Of a DNA stretch of 64,000 nucleotides, positions 15,980 to 24,855 are shown piece after piece. The first letter of the stretch is position 1; each line of letters begins with the position of its first letter. The notes beneath the pieces were generated by a model that was not told the origin of the DNA, did not search any database, and saw only the letters and a list, made by a program, of their open reading frames with translations. The stretch spans positions 2,914,001 to 2,978,000 of the forward strand of contig NZ_CP107799.1 of NCBI RefSeq assembly GCF_041431135.1, read 5' to 3'. The position numbers and the translations under genes were made by a program. This stretch comes from Streptomyces sp. NBC_00554. Lineage in GTDB: Bacteria > Actinomycetota > Actinomycetes > Streptomycetales > Streptomycetaceae.

Positions 15980-17413
15980 ATGCCGATCGAACAACGCGGC
16001 GTCGACACCATCCCCGACGAGGAACGCACCAGCGGGCCCCGTGACCTCGTGTCGATCCTGCTCGGCTCCAATCTCTGCCTCGGCGTGATCATCTTCGGCT
16101 GGCTGCCGGCGTCCTTCGGGCTCGGCTGGTGGGCCTCGGTCACCTCGATCGTGGCGGGCACGGTGGCCGGCACGGCGATCACGGCTCCGCTCGCCCTGGT
16201 GTCCCTGCGCACGGCGACGAACCTCTCCACCTCCTCCGGCGCCCAGTTCGGCGTGCGCGGACGGCTGGTCGGCTCGGTCGTCGGCCTGCTGCTCGCCCTC
16301 GGCTACACCGCGCTGACCGTCTGGATCGGCGGCGATGTGATGGTGGGCGTACTGAACCGGCTGTTCGGACTGCCGGTCAACGGCATCTCGTACGGCGTGA
16401 TCTACGGGCTGCTCGCCACGGCGACGGTGGCGGGCGCGGTGTACGGCTACCGCGTGCTGCTCGCCATGTCCCGCGTCCTGGCGATCGGCATGACGGCGCT
16501 GCTGGTCGTGGGCGTGATCGCGTACGCCCCGCACTTCACCACCGCCCCGCTCCCGGAGGCCGGCGGCTATCTGCTCGGCTCCTTCTGGCCGACCTGGCTG
16601 CTCGCGGCGGTGGCGGCGGGCCTGTCCGGCCCGATCGCGTTCATCACCCTCCTCGGCGACTACACGCGCTACATCTCCCCGGCCCGCCACTCCTCCCGCA
16701 AGGTCCTGCACGCCACCTGGCTTGGCCTGACCGTCGGTCTGCTGGTCCCTCAGCTCTTCGGCACCTTCACGGCGTACGCGGCCCGCGCGGCCCTCGACTA
16801 CGCGGGGCCGCTGGTCTCCGCCTCCCCCACCTGGTACCTGGTCCCGCTGCTGCTCGCCGCCACCGCGGGCTCGGTCGGCAACGCGGGTCTGATGCTCTAC
16901 TCGATGGGGCTCGACCTCGACGCGATTCTGCCGCGCGCCTCTCGCGCGCAGGCCACCCTCTCGGTTGCCGTCGTCGCCACGGTCTGCGTCTTCGTCGGTC
17001 ATTACGCGTCCAGTGCGCAGGACGCGATGACCTCCTTCGTGCTGCTGCTGACCGCCATCGGGACGCCGTGGGCCGTCGTCACCCTCATCGGGTTCGCGCG
17101 CTGCCGTGGGGTCTACGATCCGGACGCGCTCCAGGTCTTCAATCGGCGTTCGCGGGGCGGGATCTACTGGTACCGGGGCGGCTGGAACGTGCCGGCCGTG
17201 GTCGCGTGGGCGCTGGGCGCGTTCGTCGGGCTGCTGGCGGTGTCGCTTCCCTCTTACGAGGGGCCGCTGCTTTCGCTGACCGGCGGGGTGGACTGCAGCT
17301 TCCTGCTGTCGGGGGTTGTCGGGGGTCTTGTGTACCTGGTGCTGTCGCCGAAGGGGGCGCCACATCCGGTGGCGGCCGGGCAGGAACTGGCTCGCGCCGA
17401 GAGCGGGCGCTGA
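15980..17413 (+). CDS. NCS1-family purine/cytosine/allantoin-type permease
   Basis: This 477-residue membrane protein has about 12 transmembrane helices and NCS1 features: GSNLCLGVIIFGWLPA in helix 1, the GARFG-like SSGAQFGVRG loop, GPIAFITLLGDYTRY after helix 5, and a conserved NRRSRGGIYWY near the C-terminus. It imports a small nitrogen compound with H+ or Na+; the exact substrate cannot be told from sequence. The start is the ATG at 15980, which has GAGGAG nine bases upstream. It is transcribed divergently from ureAB-ureC-aguA-tetR, so its substrate may be what the operon degrades. Confidence 0.85.
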   Translation: MPIEQRGVDTIPDEERTSGPRDLVSILLGSNLCLGVIIFGWLPASFGLGWWASVTSIVAGTVAGTAITAPLALVSLRTATNLSTSSGAQFGVRGRLVGSVVGLLLALGYTALTVWIGGDVMVGVLNRLFGLPVNGISYGVIYGLLATATVAGAVYGYRVLLAMSRVLAIGMTALLVVGVIAYAPHFTTAPLPEAGGYLLGSFWPTWLLAAVAAGLSGPIAFITLLGDYTRYISPARHSSRKVLHATWLGLTVGLLVPQLFGTFTAYAARAALDYAGPLVSASPTWYLVPLLLAATAGSVGNAGLMLYSMGLDLDAILPRASRAQATLSVAVVATVCVFVGHYASSAQDAMTSFVLLLTAIGTPWAVVTLIGFARCRGVYDPDALQVFNRRSRGGIYWYRGGWNVPAVVAWALGAFVGLLAVSLPSYEGPLLSLTGGVDCSFLLSGVVGGLVYLVLSPKGAPHPVAAGQELARAESGR

Positions 17414-17518
17414 GCTGAGCTCCCGCTGGGGTTGCGGTGTTTCGTCTGCGGGGCCGTTGTGGCTGGTCGCGCAGTTCCCCGCGCCCCTTTGGGGCGCTCC
17501 GCTTTGGGGCGCTCCCCT

Positions 17519-17545
17519 CCCCGCCCCCGTTGAAGGGGGGCGGGG
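17519..17545. terminator. Bidirectional terminator between the permease and ilvE
   Basis: A 10-bp GC stem (CCCCGCCCCC, loop GTTGAA, GGGGGGCGGGG) lies between convergent genes. Just before it, at about 17450-17500, is GGTCGCGCAGTTCCCCGCGC followed by CCTTTGGGGCGCTCC, a repeat I recognise from many streptomycete intergenic regions. Confidence 0.65.
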
Positions 17546-17557
17546 TTCAGGACACCG

Positions 17558-18646
17558 TCAGCCCAGCGGGTGCATCCAGCCGTGCTTGTCCTCGCTGACT
17601 CCGCGCTGGATGTCGAGGAGTGCCTCGCGCAGTCGCAGTGTGACCTCGCCGGGTTCGCCGCCCGACTGCTGCCACTCGCCGCTGGTGCGCTTGACCGTGC
17701 CGACGGGGGTGATGACGGCGGCGGTTCCGCAGGCGAAGACCTCGGTGAGGGTGCCGTTCTCGGAGTCGCGCTGCCACTGGTCGATGGAGATGCGGCCCTC
17801 TTCGGACTCGTAGCCCAGGTCGCGGGCGACGGTGAGTAGCGAGTCGCGGGTGACACCGGCGAGCAGGGAGCCGGTGAGCGCCGGGGTGACGATCTTGTTG
17901 CCGTACACGAAGTACAGGTTCATGCCGCCGAGTTCCTCGACCCACTTGTGCTCGACCGCGTCGAGGTAGGCGACCTGGGCGCAGCCCTTGGCGGCGGCCT
18001 CGGCCTGGGGCAGCAGGGAGGCGGCGTAGTTGCCGCCGGTCTTGGCGTCGCCCATGCCGCCGGGGACGGCGCGCACGTGGTCCTCGGAGAGCCAGATCGA
18101 CACGGGCTGCACGCCGCCCGGGAAGTACGCGCCCGCGGGGGACGCGATGACGAGGAAGAGGTACTCGTTGGCGGGCTTCACGCCCAGGCCGACCTCGGTC
18201 GCGATCATGAACGGGCGGAGGTAGAGGGACTCCTCACCGCCGTGCGCCGGGACCCATGCCCTGTCCTGCTGGACGAGGACGTCGCAGGCCTCGATGAACG
18301 TCTCGACAGGCAGCTCCGGCATGCCGAGTCGGCGGGCCGAGGCCTGGAAGCGCTTGGCGTTCATGTCGGGGCGGAAGGTGGCGACGGAGCCGTCCGCCTG
18401 CCGGTACGCCTTGAGGCCCTCGAAGATCTCCTGCGCGTAGTGCAGGGTCATGTTCGCCGGGTCCAGGGAGAGCGGTCCGTACGGAACGAGCTGGCCGTCG
18501 TGCCAGCCGCGACCCTCGGTCCACTTGATGGTCACCATGTGGTCGGTGAAGTGGCGGCCGAACCCGGGGCTGGCGAGGATCGCCTCGCGCTCCGCATCCG
18601 AGCGGGGCTGCGAAGAGGGCTTGAGCTCGATCGTGGGCGTCGTCAT
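17558..18646 (-). CDS. ilvE: Branched-chain amino acid aminotransferase
   Basis: The enzyme carries out the last, PLP-dependent step of valine, leucine and isoleucine synthesis, and the first step of their breakdown. At 362 residues it matches the actinobacterial class IV aminotransferases. Motifs include [15 protein letters not shown], the PLP-lysine region [26 protein letters not shown] and the phosphate-binding [15 protein letters not shown]. The ATG at 18646 has AAGGA upstream and overlaps by four bases (ATGA) the stop of a 31-codon upstream frame. leuB lies just upstream on the same strand behind a strong terminator. Confidence 0.95.
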   Translation of the reverse strand: MTTPTIELKPSSQPRSDAEREAILASPGFGRHFTDHMVTIKWTEGRGWHDGQLVPYGPLSLDPANMTLHYAQEIFEGLKAYRQADGSVATFRPDMNAKRFQASARRLGMPELPVETFIEACDVLVQQDRAWVPAHGGEESLYLRPFMIATEVGLGVKPANEYLFLVIASPAGAYFPGGVQPVSIWLSEDHVRAVPGGMGDAKTGGNYAASLLPQAEAAAKGCAQVAYLDAVEHKWVEELGGMNLYFVYGNKIVTPALTGSLLAGVTRDSLLTVARDLGYESEEGRISIDQWQRDSENGTLTEVFACGTAAVITPVGTVKRTSGEWQQSGGEPGEVTLRLREALLDIQRGVSEDKHGWMHPLG

Positions 18647-18738
18647 GAGTGGTTGTCCTTCACCGGTTGTGTGTGACGGGCCGCGCTCACGCCAGTACTG
18701 CCAGTGGCCAGTGCTAGGACGTCCGAGCATTCCCTCAT
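18643..18738 (-). CDS. Upstream reading frame overlapping ilvE, possible leader peptide
   Basis: A 31-residue frame starts at the ATG at 18738 with GGAG eight bases upstream and ends in a TGA that overlaps the ilvE ATG. Near the start it encodes DVLALA with codons GTC CTA GCA CTG; CTA is one of the rarest codons in such GC-rich genomes. A promoter-like TTCGTC-17-GATAAT lies just upstream, so the frame should be on the ilvE mRNA. It could be a regulatory leader that couples ilvE translation to leucine or valine supply. No U-run terminator follows it, so any control would act on translation. Confidence 0.45.
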   Translation of the reverse strand: MRECSDVLALATGSTGVSAARHTQPVKDNHS

Positions 18739-18756
18739 TCCGCGGCTCCGCGTTCG

Positions 18757-18785
18757 ATTATCGCGTGTCCGGAGCCGTGGACGAA
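18757..18785 (-). promoter_or_regulatory. Candidate ilvE promoter
   Basis: On the minus strand TTCGTC (18780-18785), a 17-base spacer and GATAAT (18757-18762) make a plausible housekeeping promoter. It would give a leader of about 105 bases before ilvE that holds the 31-codon frame. Confidence 0.45.
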
Positions 18786-18852
18786 ATGGTGTGAATGCGG
18801 CCCATGGGATTGCCCAGGGGTAGATGGTGGCACCCGGCGAGGGCATAGGGAA

Positions 18853-18883
18853 AGCCGCCGGGTGCGGATGCGACCCGGCGGCT
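18853..18883 (-). terminator. leuB terminator
   Basis: A perfect 11-bp inverted repeat (AGCCGCCGGGT / ACCCGGCGGCT) with a 9-base loop lies 28 bases after the leuB stop, followed by TTTCCC on the minus strand. Confidence 0.75.
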
Positions 18884-18910
18884 GCTACGAAACGTAAGTG
18901 CGCGGCGGGG

Positions 18911-19954
18911 TCAGCCGGCTACTCGTACGGCGAGCGCGTCGCCGATTTCCTCGGTGGAGCGGGCGGGCTTGCCCACGCGCTCGGCGAGGTCGGTGGCGAC
19001 CGCGTCCTCGATGCGGGCGGCCTCGGTCTCGTAGCCGAGGTGGCGCAGCAGGAGGGCGACGGAGAGGACCGTGGCGCTGGGGTCGGCCTTGCCCTGGCCC
19101 GCGATGTCGGGCGCCGAGCCGTGCACGGGCTCGAACATCGAGGGGAACTCGCCGCTCGGGTTGATGTTGCCCGAGGCGGCGACGCCGATGCCGCCGGAGA
19201 CGGCCGCGGCGAGGTCGGTGATGATGTCGCCGAAGAGGTTGTCGGTGACGATCACATCGAAGCGGGCGGGGTCGGTGACGAGGTAGATCGTCGCCGCGTC
19301 CACGTGGATATAGTCGGTGGTGACCTCGGGGAACTCCTCGGCCACCTTGTTGAAGATGTTCGTCCAGAGGTGGCCCGCGAAGGTCAGCACGTTGTTCTTG
19401 TGGACCAGCGTCAGCTTCTTGCGCGGGCGGGCCTGGGCGCGGGCGAAGGCGTCACGGACGACGCGCTCGACACCGAACGCCGTGTTCACGGAGACCTCGG
19501 TGGCGACCTCGTGCGGGGTGCCCTTGCGGATGGTGCCGCCGTTACCGGTGTACGGGCCCTCGGTGCCCTCGCGGACCACGACGAAGTCGATGGCGGGCTC
19601 ACCCTTGAGGGGAGTCTCGACACCCGGCAGCAGCTTGCTCGGCCGCAGGTTGACGTGGTGGTCGAAGAGGAAGCGGAGCTTCAGCAGGAACCCGCGCTCC
19701 AGGACGCCGGAGGGGACCGACGGGTCGCCGATCGCACCGAGCAGGATCGCGTCGTGCTGCTTGAGCGCCTCGGCGTCCGCGTCGGTGAGCGTCTCACCGG
19801 TCGCGTGGTACCGCTTGGCGCCGAAGTCGAACTCCTTCGTCTCCAGCTTCACATCCTGAGGAAGGACGGCGGAGAGGACCTTGAGTCCCTGGGCCACGAC
19901 CTCCTGGCCGATGCCGTCACCGGGAATCACTGCGAGATTGATGCTGCGAGACAT
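18911..19954 (-). CDS. leuB: 3-isopropylmalate dehydrogenase
   Basis: LeuB oxidises and decarboxylates 3-isopropylmalate to 2-oxoisocaproate in leucine synthesis, using NAD+. The 347-residue protein starts with the typical [16 protein letters not shown] and has [16 protein letters not shown], the metal-binding [12 protein letters not shown] and [18 protein letters not shown]. It is of the short, actinobacterial form. The ATG at 19954 has GAGGAG upstream. It diverges from the metallophosphoesterase gene and is followed by a strong terminator before ilvE. Confidence 0.95.
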   Translation of the reverse strand: MSRSINLAVIPGDGIGQEVVAQGLKVLSAVLPQDVKLETKEFDFGAKRYHATGETLTDADAEALKQHDAILLGAIGDPSVPSGVLERGFLLKLRFLFDHHVNLRPSKLLPGVETPLKGEPAIDFVVVREGTEGPYTGNGGTIRKGTPHEVATEVSVNTAFGVERVVRDAFARAQARPRKKLTLVHKNNVLTFAGHLWTNIFNKVAEEFPEVTTDYIHVDAATIYLVTDPARFDVIVTDNLFGDIITDLAAAVSGGIGVAASGNINPSGEFPSMFEPVHGSAPDIAGQGKADPSATVLSVALLLRHLGYETEAARIEDAVATDLAERVGKPARSTEEIGDALAVRVAG

Positions 19955-20095
19955 AGCGGCACCGTACTCCTCGTCCCATGGGATGACACCGGGTGTCCGC
20001 CATACGGACGTCGACGTCTGTGGCGCACCGACCCTTCGGCCTCCGTTCACCCGTACGTATGGCGGGTGTTGGGGCTTGCTGGGAAATTCACCAGC

Positions 20096-21679
20096 ATGGA
20101 CCCTCGCGTGGCCCCCGACCTGGACCTTCCCGACTTCGGCATTCCGCCGCGGCTCGCGCGCCGCATGAGCATGGCGGAGCAGCACGAGTACCTGCGGACG
20201 AAGCTCACGCGGCGCCGCGCGCTGGTGACGGCGGGCGCGCTGGCGGGCGGCGGGCTGCTGGCCGGCTGCGCGTCGGGCACCACGTCGGACAGCAGGAGCC
20301 CCTCGACCACCGCCACCGGCCTTGTGCACGGTTCCGCCATCAAGCCCTTCGGCCGCCACCTCGCTTTCGGCGCGGACCCGAAGACCCAGATGCGGATTTC
20401 CTGGCAGGTGCCGCTCGCGGTCAGGAAGCCGTACATCCGCGTGGGACCGTCACCCTGGGACCTGAGCCGGAAGATCGACGCCGATCTCCGCGACCTGCAC
20501 ACACCGGGACTGACCGGGGTACGGCTCGCGCTCGACCAGTACTACCTGCACGCGGCGCTCGACGGGCTGCGCCCCGGCACGACGTACTACTACGGAGTGG
20601 GTCACGAGGGGTTCGACCCGGCGGCCAGGGAGCACCGCGGCACGGTCGGCTCGTTCCGCACGGCGCCCGCCACCAGCCCCGGGAAGTTCGTGTTCACGGC
20701 CTTCGGCGACCAGGGCGTCACCCCCGACGCGCTCGCCAACGACAAGCTGATCCTCGGCCGCAGCCCGGCCTTCCATCTGCACGCGGGCGACATCTGCTAC
20801 GCGGACGTCAACGGCCAGGGCCAGAAGTCGGACTCCTACGACCCCGGCGCCTGGGACCTGTTCCTCAAGCAGACCGAGTCGGTGGCGAAGTCGGTGCCGT
20901 GGATGGTGACGACCGGCAACCACGACATGGAGGCCTGGTACTCGCCGAACGGATACGGCGGCCAGTCGGCGCGCTGGACGCTCCCCGACAACGGCTTCGA
21001 CGCACGGAACGCGCCGGGCGCCTACTCCTTCACGTACGGCAATGTCGGCATCGTCGCGCTGGACGCGAACGACGTCTCGTACGAGATCCCCGCCAACAAG
21101 GGCTACACCGACGGCAGGCAGACGGCCTGGCTGGACAGGCGGCTCGGTGAACTGCGCAAGAGCGTCGACTTCGTCGTGGTCTTCTTCCACCACTGCACGT
21201 ACTCGACGTCCTCGCACGCCTCGGACGGGGGTGTGCGGGACGCCTGGCTGCCGCTGTTCACCAAGCACCAGGTGGACCTGGTGATCAACGGGCACAACCA
21301 CGTGTACGAGCGGACCGACGCCATCAAGGGCGGCAGGGTGGGCAGGCGGGTGCCGGTCGGCGCGTCGACCGATCCGACGCGGGACGGGACCGTGTACGTC
21401 ACGGCGGGCGGGGCGGGCAAGAGCCTCTACAGCTTCCCCGTCGGGGTCGAGGACAGCTACGAGGGGAAGGTCGCCGACCGCGAGTCGGTGGACACCTTCC
21501 ACTGGACGAAGTCCAAGGACCAGCGGCCCGAGACCGTGGAGTGGTCGCGCGTGCGGTACACCGGCTACTCCTTCCTCTCGGTGGAGGCGGAGGCGGGTGC
21601 GACGCCCCGGCTCAAGGTGTCGGCGCTGGCGCAGAGCGGCAGGCGCATCGACTACTTCGAGGTGCGGCGCGGGGTCTGA
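20096..21679 (+). CDS. Tat-type lipoprotein metallophosphoesterase (purple acid phosphatase-like)
   Basis: The 527-residue protein has a long N-region, [10 protein letters not shown] (about 38-47) as a possible twin-arginine signal, and a lipobox LLAGC with the Cys near residue 58. A fibronectin-like N-terminal domain (about 75-185) is followed by a metallophosphoesterase domain with the dinuclear-metal motifs [27 protein letters not shown] and NGHNHVYER, the set found in purple acid phosphatases. It probably releases phosphate from esters at the outer membrane face. The start is the ATG at 20096; the ribosome site is weak. Direct phosphate starvation signals are not evident. Confidence 0.85.
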   Translation: MDPRVAPDLDLPDFGIPPRLARRMSMAEQHEYLRTKLTRRRALVTAGALAGGGLLAGCASGTTSDSRSPSTTATGLVHGSAIKPFGRHLAFGADPKTQMRISWQVPLAVRKPYIRVGPSPWDLSRKIDADLRDLHTPGLTGVRLALDQYYLHAALDGLRPGTTYYYGVGHEGFDPAAREHRGTVGSFRTAPATSPGKFVFTAFGDQGVTPDALANDKLILGRSPAFHLHAGDICYADVNGQGQKSDSYDPGAWDLFLKQTESVAKSVPWMVTTGNHDMEAWYSPNGYGGQSARWTLPDNGFDARNAPGAYSFTYGNVGIVALDANDVSYEIPANKGYTDGRQTAWLDRRLGELRKSVDFVVVFFHHCTYSTSSHASDGGVRDAWLPLFTKHQVDLVINGHNHVYERTDAIKGGRVGRRVPVGASTDPTRDGTVYVTAGGAGKSLYSFPVGVEDSYEGKVADRESVDTFHWTKSKDQRPETVEWSRVRYTGYSFLSVEAEAGATPRLKVSALAQSGRRIDYFEVRRGV

Positions 21680-21680
21680 G

Positions 21681-21752
21681 CACTCCGGGGTACGGCACGG
21701 GGGCGCACTCCGGGGTACGGCACGGGGGCGCACTCCGGGGTACGGCGCGGGA
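21681..21752. repeat. Three tandem 25-bp repeats after the phosphoesterase gene
   Basis: CACTCCGGGGTACGGCACGG plus GGGCG is repeated at 21681, 21706 and 21731; the third copy is incomplete and diverges (GGCGCGGG). It starts one base after the stop codon. Confidence 0.8.
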
Positions 21753-21807
21753 CACAGGCCCCGCACCGCACCCCGTGCGGGCGCGGCTCCCGGTATGAGT
21801 GCGGGCC

Positions 21808-21951
21808 TCAGTGGCCCGTCTCGCCGCCGTTGTCCCTGCGGTCGAGGGCACGCTGGAGGGCGGCGGCGGCGTTCTTGCGGTCTGAGTCGCTCGTACGGGA
21901 CGCGCTCGTACGGGAAACACGACGGACTCGGCGGACGGTCGTCTCGGCCAT
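21808..21951 (-). CDS. Small basic conserved protein, 47 residues
   Basis: The frame starts at an ATG with AAGGAG ten bases upstream. The product begins MAETTVRRVRRVSRTSAS and ends NAAAALQRALDRRDNGGETG-H. The Arg-rich N-terminus and the amphipathic helix near the C-terminus resemble small conserved streptomycete proteins of unknown role. Codon use is GC-biased throughout, which supports it as a true gene despite its size. No domain can be assigned. Confidence 0.6.
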   Translation of the reverse strand: MAETTVRRVRRVSRTSASRTSDSDRKNAAAALQRALDRRDNGGETGH

Positions 21952-22224
21952 GATGAATCGACTCCTTGCCTCCGGATGCGAGCAGCCGGAAGTGCGGTGA
22001 GGGGTTTCGAGACGCCGGAAGAGGCGGGGAGCGCGGTGCCGCAGGGGTTGCCTGCCAAGGGCTCCGGCTCACGACCGCCATTCGCTTGGTCGAGCGAGAC
22101 GTTCGGCTCCTACCAAGCTAGGCGAGGACCGGGCATCTGTCTCCACAATTACTCGGACTTCCTACTATCTGAGACGGCGGATTGGGTCACACCGCTCTGA
22201 CCTGGGAAAACCGTCCGGCCGCGG

Positions 22225-23124
22225 TCACGCCCCCCGAGGACGGGACCCCCGCAGCTCCCTGATCAGCGCGCGAACGGCGACCGTCGTGGCGAGTTCCGGC
22301 GTGGTGACGTACCCGACCGAACGCGTCGGGCGCTCCGGACCGAGATCGGTGATCTCGGTTGTGAGCGGTGCACTCGTGAGCGAGAGCGCGGGCATGATCG
22401 CCATTCCGAGACCACTGCTCACCATCGAGAGCACTGCTCCGTCGTCCTCGGCGTGGACCGTCGCGCACGGGATCCAGTCCTGGGCGGCCCACCAGGTCCG
22501 GGTGTAGGAGGAGCAGTTCTCGGTCCAGTCGACCAGCGGGAGCGAGCGCGGGTCCGGATGACCGGCCGGGTGCACCAGGGCGTACGGCTCCTCGATGAGT
22601 ACGTCGCCGATCAGCTCCGGCGGTACGGGGGTACCCGTGCCGAGCGTGGCGATCCCGATGTCCGCCCGACCCGCGGCCACCTCCCCCGCCGTGCCCGGCC
22701 CCACTTCCCGTACCACCCGCACGGTCGGCTCGATCCCGGGATGCCGGGCCGTCAGCCGCTCGAGGGCGGCCGGCAGCAGGTGCAGTGCCGCACTGCGGAA
22801 GGCGGCGATGCGCAGCGGCCCGGCGACGGTGTCGGCGCCACCGGGCCCGGCGCCCGCGCCCCGCGCCTCCGCCGCCAGCGCGTCCAGCATCCGCAGTACC
22901 CGCCGCGCGTGCGCCACGGCCCGCTCCCCCGCGGCGGTGGGGCGCGCCCCGTGCCGCCCGCGTTCGAAGAGCACGACGCCCACCTTGCGTTCGATGCCGC
23001 GCACCGCGTGCGAGACCGCGGACTGCGTCGTGCCTAGCGTGCCGGCGGCCGCCGAGAAGCCGCCCTCACGGGCGATGGCCACGAGGGTCCGCAGTTCCTG
23101 CGGGGCAAGGTCTTCGCTGCTCAT
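22225..23124 (-). CDS. LysR-family regulator
   Basis: The 299-residue protein has an N-terminal LysR winged helix-turn-helix (about 8-65; GGFSAAAGTLGTTQSAVSHA) and a two-lobed effector domain from about 95. The ATG at 23124 has AGGTGGG at good distance; a GTG 12 bases upstream is the alternative. It is divergent from the oxidoreductase gene at 23226, and the repeated ATGAG/CTCAT sequences between them are likely its sites. It would then control the oxidoreductase and itself. The inducer is unknown. Confidence 0.85.
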   Translation of the reverse strand: MSSEDLAPQELRTLVAIAREGGFSAAAGTLGTTQSAVSHAVRGIERKVGVVLFERGRHGARPTAAGERAVAHARRVLRMLDALAAEARGAGAGPGGADTVAGPLRIAAFRSAALHLLPAALERLTARHPGIEPTVRVVREVGPGTAGEVAAGRADIGIATLGTGTPVPPELIGDVLIEEPYALVHPAGHPDPRSLPLVDWTENCSSYTRTWWAAQDWIPCATVHAEDDGAVLSMVSSGLGMAIMPALSLTSAPLTTEITDLGPERPTRSVGYVTTPELATTVAVRALIRELRGSRPRGA

Positions 23125-23144
23125 CAGGGGTCCCACCTGCCGCT

Positions 23145-23179
23145 ATGAGTACGGCTCATGGATGCGGCCGTTCCATGAG
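23145..23179. promoter_or_regulatory. Candidate LysR binding region
   Basis: ATGAGTACGGCTCAT (23145-23159) is an inverted repeat with 5-bp arms. A third ATGAG follows at 23175-23179. It lies between the LysR gene and its divergent neighbour. Confidence 0.4.
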
Positions 23180-23225
23180 CGCAACCCTCTGCCCGGTGGC
23201 CGCATTCCTCCTTACGGTCCCCTTC

Positions 23226-24221
23226 ATGAACGACATCGCGCTCACCGTCCAGCAGACCGCCCGCCCGACCGGTTTCCCCACCCCGGAGCACTTCCGTTTC
23301 GCCGAGTCACCCGTCCCCGAGCCCACGCCCGGCACAGCCCTCGTCGAGAACCTGTACTGGTCCGTCGACCCCTACCACCGCGAGATGATGGACGCCGACT
23401 TCGAGCTCAACTCCCCGCTGGAGGGCCGCACTCTCGGCCGCGTGATCGACTCCCGGGACCCGGCGCTCCCCGAGGGCGAGATCGTCTTCCACCGGCGCGG
23501 CTGGCGCACCCACTCCGTGGTCGGCCCCGAAGAGACCAGACGCCTCCCGCACTTCGACGGGGTACCGCTCTCCGCGCACCTGAGCGTCCTCGGCGGCACG
23601 GGCCTGACCGCGTACGTCGGTCTCACCCGGATCGCCCGACTCCGGGAGGGCGAGGACCTGTTCGTCTCCGGGGCCGCGGGCGGGGTCGGCACGGCCACCG
23701 CACGGTTCGCGCGACTGCTGGGCGCCGGACGGCTCGTGGGCAGCGCGGGCACGGCGGCGAAGGCGGCGTATCTGAAGGAACAGGTCGGCTACGACGAGGC
23801 GTTCGACTACCGCTCGGGCCCCGTGGCCGACCTCCTGGCCAAGGCCGCCCCGGACGGCATCGACGTGTTCGTCGACAACGTCGGCGGCGACCACCTCGGC
23901 GCGGCGATCGGCGCGCTGCGCGAACGCGGCCGGGTGGTACGCGTCGGCACGATCAGCCAGTACAACACCCCGGTCGCGCCGCCCGTCCCCTTCAACCACG
24001 CCGACGTCGTCGAGAAGAGCCTGCGCATCGAAGGCTTCCTGGTGCGCGACTACACGGACGTACAGCAGGAGTTGTACGAGTTCGCCGTACCGCAGCTGCG
24101 CAGCGGCCGGCTCACGCCCGACGAGACCGTCGTCGACGGCTTCGAGCGGATCGTGGACGCGTTCCTGTCGATGCTGCGGGGCGGCAACACCGGGAAGATG
24201 ATCGTGCGCGCTGCCGCATGA
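23226..24221 (+). CDS. Zinc-free MDR-type NADP-dependent oxidoreductase
   Basis: The 331-residue protein belongs to the medium-chain reductase group of leukotriene B4 dehydrogenase/curcumin reductase-like enzymes. The first half is a GroES-like fold (ENLYWSVDPYHREMM). The Rossmann half has VSGAAGGVGTATARFA, VDNVGGDHLGAAI and RVGTISQYN. No structural or catalytic zinc ligands are seen. It would reduce the C=C bond of an alpha,beta-unsaturated carbonyl, with an unknown substrate. The ribosome site before the ATG is weak. Its divergent LysR partner suggests induction by a reactive compound. Confidence 0.85.
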   Translation: MNDIALTVQQTARPTGFPTPEHFRFAESPVPEPTPGTALVENLYWSVDPYHREMMDADFELNSPLEGRTLGRVIDSRDPALPEGEIVFHRRGWRTHSVVGPEETRRLPHFDGVPLSAHLSVLGGTGLTAYVGLTRIARLREGEDLFVSGAAGGVGTATARFARLLGAGRLVGSAGTAAKAAYLKEQVGYDEAFDYRSGPVADLLAKAAPDGIDVFVDNVGGDHLGAAIGALRERGRVVRVGTISQYNTPVAPPVPFNHADVVEKSLRIEGFLVRDYTDVQQELYEFAVPQLRSGRLTPDETVVDGFERIVDAFLSMLRGGNTGKMIVRAAA

Positions 24222-24228
24222 CGGACCG

Positions 24229-24765
24229 TCAGAGCACTTCTCCGTCCCGCCAGTCGAAGACCAGCTCGTGCGCGGGATCGAGGCCGGCGGCGACGGGTCG
24301 TACGAAGGTCGAGCCCTCCTCGTCGGGCAGGTGGACGACACCGTCAGGACCGAGGGCGCAGATGCGACCGGGCCAGCGCTGCCAGCCGCGAGCGGCGTAC
24401 AGAGCCACCCCCTCGTCGCTCGCGGACAGCGCACCGAGCCCGTACGCCCCGTCGACCACCCGCTCCAGCTCCGCCATCACCCGGGCGCCGAGACCCGTAC
24501 GGCGAACATCGGCCCGTACCCCCACGGCCTCCACGTACCCGACCCGCAGCGAGCGCCCCCGGTGCAGCACCCGGCGCTGGATCACGGAGCCGTGCGCGGC
24601 GAGACCCCGCTCGTCCCGCACGAGCGCGTGGATGCCGCCGAGGCCGTGATCCCAGTCCTCGTCACTGAAGTTCCCTTCGAAGGCCTCGTCCAGGAGCGCG
24701 CGTACGGCACCGAGTTCGGCGGGGGTGAGGTCCGCCGTGTGGGCGGTGCGCAGTCGGGTGGTCAT
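24229..24765 (-). CDS. AAC(2')-I-like GNAT acetyltransferase
   Basis: The 178-residue protein has the GNAT acetyl-CoA site VGVRADVRRTGLGARV and a remarkable overall likeness to the chromosomal aminoglycoside 2'-N-acetyltransferase of mycobacteria: HTADL, WDHGLGGIHAL, AHGSVIQRR, LRVGYVEAVGVRADVR, GAYGLGALSASD, LYAARGW, and the C-terminal DWRDGEVL. Such enzymes acetylate the 2' amine of aminoglycosides, though their native role in the host is uncertain. The ATG at 24765 gives a start as in that family; a GTG at 24789 is possible. It is convergent with the oxidoreductase gene. Its true activity must be tested. Confidence 0.8.
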   Translation of the reverse strand: MTTRLRTAHTADLTPAELGAVRALLDEAFEGNFSDEDWDHGLGGIHALVRDERGLAAHGSVIQRRVLHRGRSLRVGYVEAVGVRADVRRTGLGARVMAELERVVDGAYGLGALSASDEGVALYAARGWQRWPGRICALGPDGVVHLPDEEGSTFVRPVAAGLDPAHELVFDWRDGEVL

Positions 24766-24795
24766 GGGCTCAGTATTCCCAGCGCTCACACACGT

Positions 24796-24833
24796 GGGCC
24801 GGACAGCCGCCGTTGTCGGCAGCTGTCCGGCCC
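24796..24833 (-). terminator. Terminator downstream of the P5C dehydrogenase gene
   Basis: A 12-bp inverted repeat (GGGCCGGACAGC / GCTGTCCGGCCC) lies 22 bases after the stop at 24856, with inner GCC/GGC pairs also able to form. Confidence 0.7.
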
Positions 24834-24855
24834 AAGAACCTCAGGACGCAGGAGG

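Noticed and set aside
15836..17365. Minus-strand 509-codon frame opposite the permease
   Set aside because: Composition is Arg/His/Asp/Gln-rich without domains; the plus-strand frame encodes a recognisable NCS1 transporter.
21952..22224. A gene or RNA in the 273-base gap before the LysR gene
   Set aside because: No frame with a ribosome site and no tRNA-like fold; it probably holds the promoter of the 47-residue protein.
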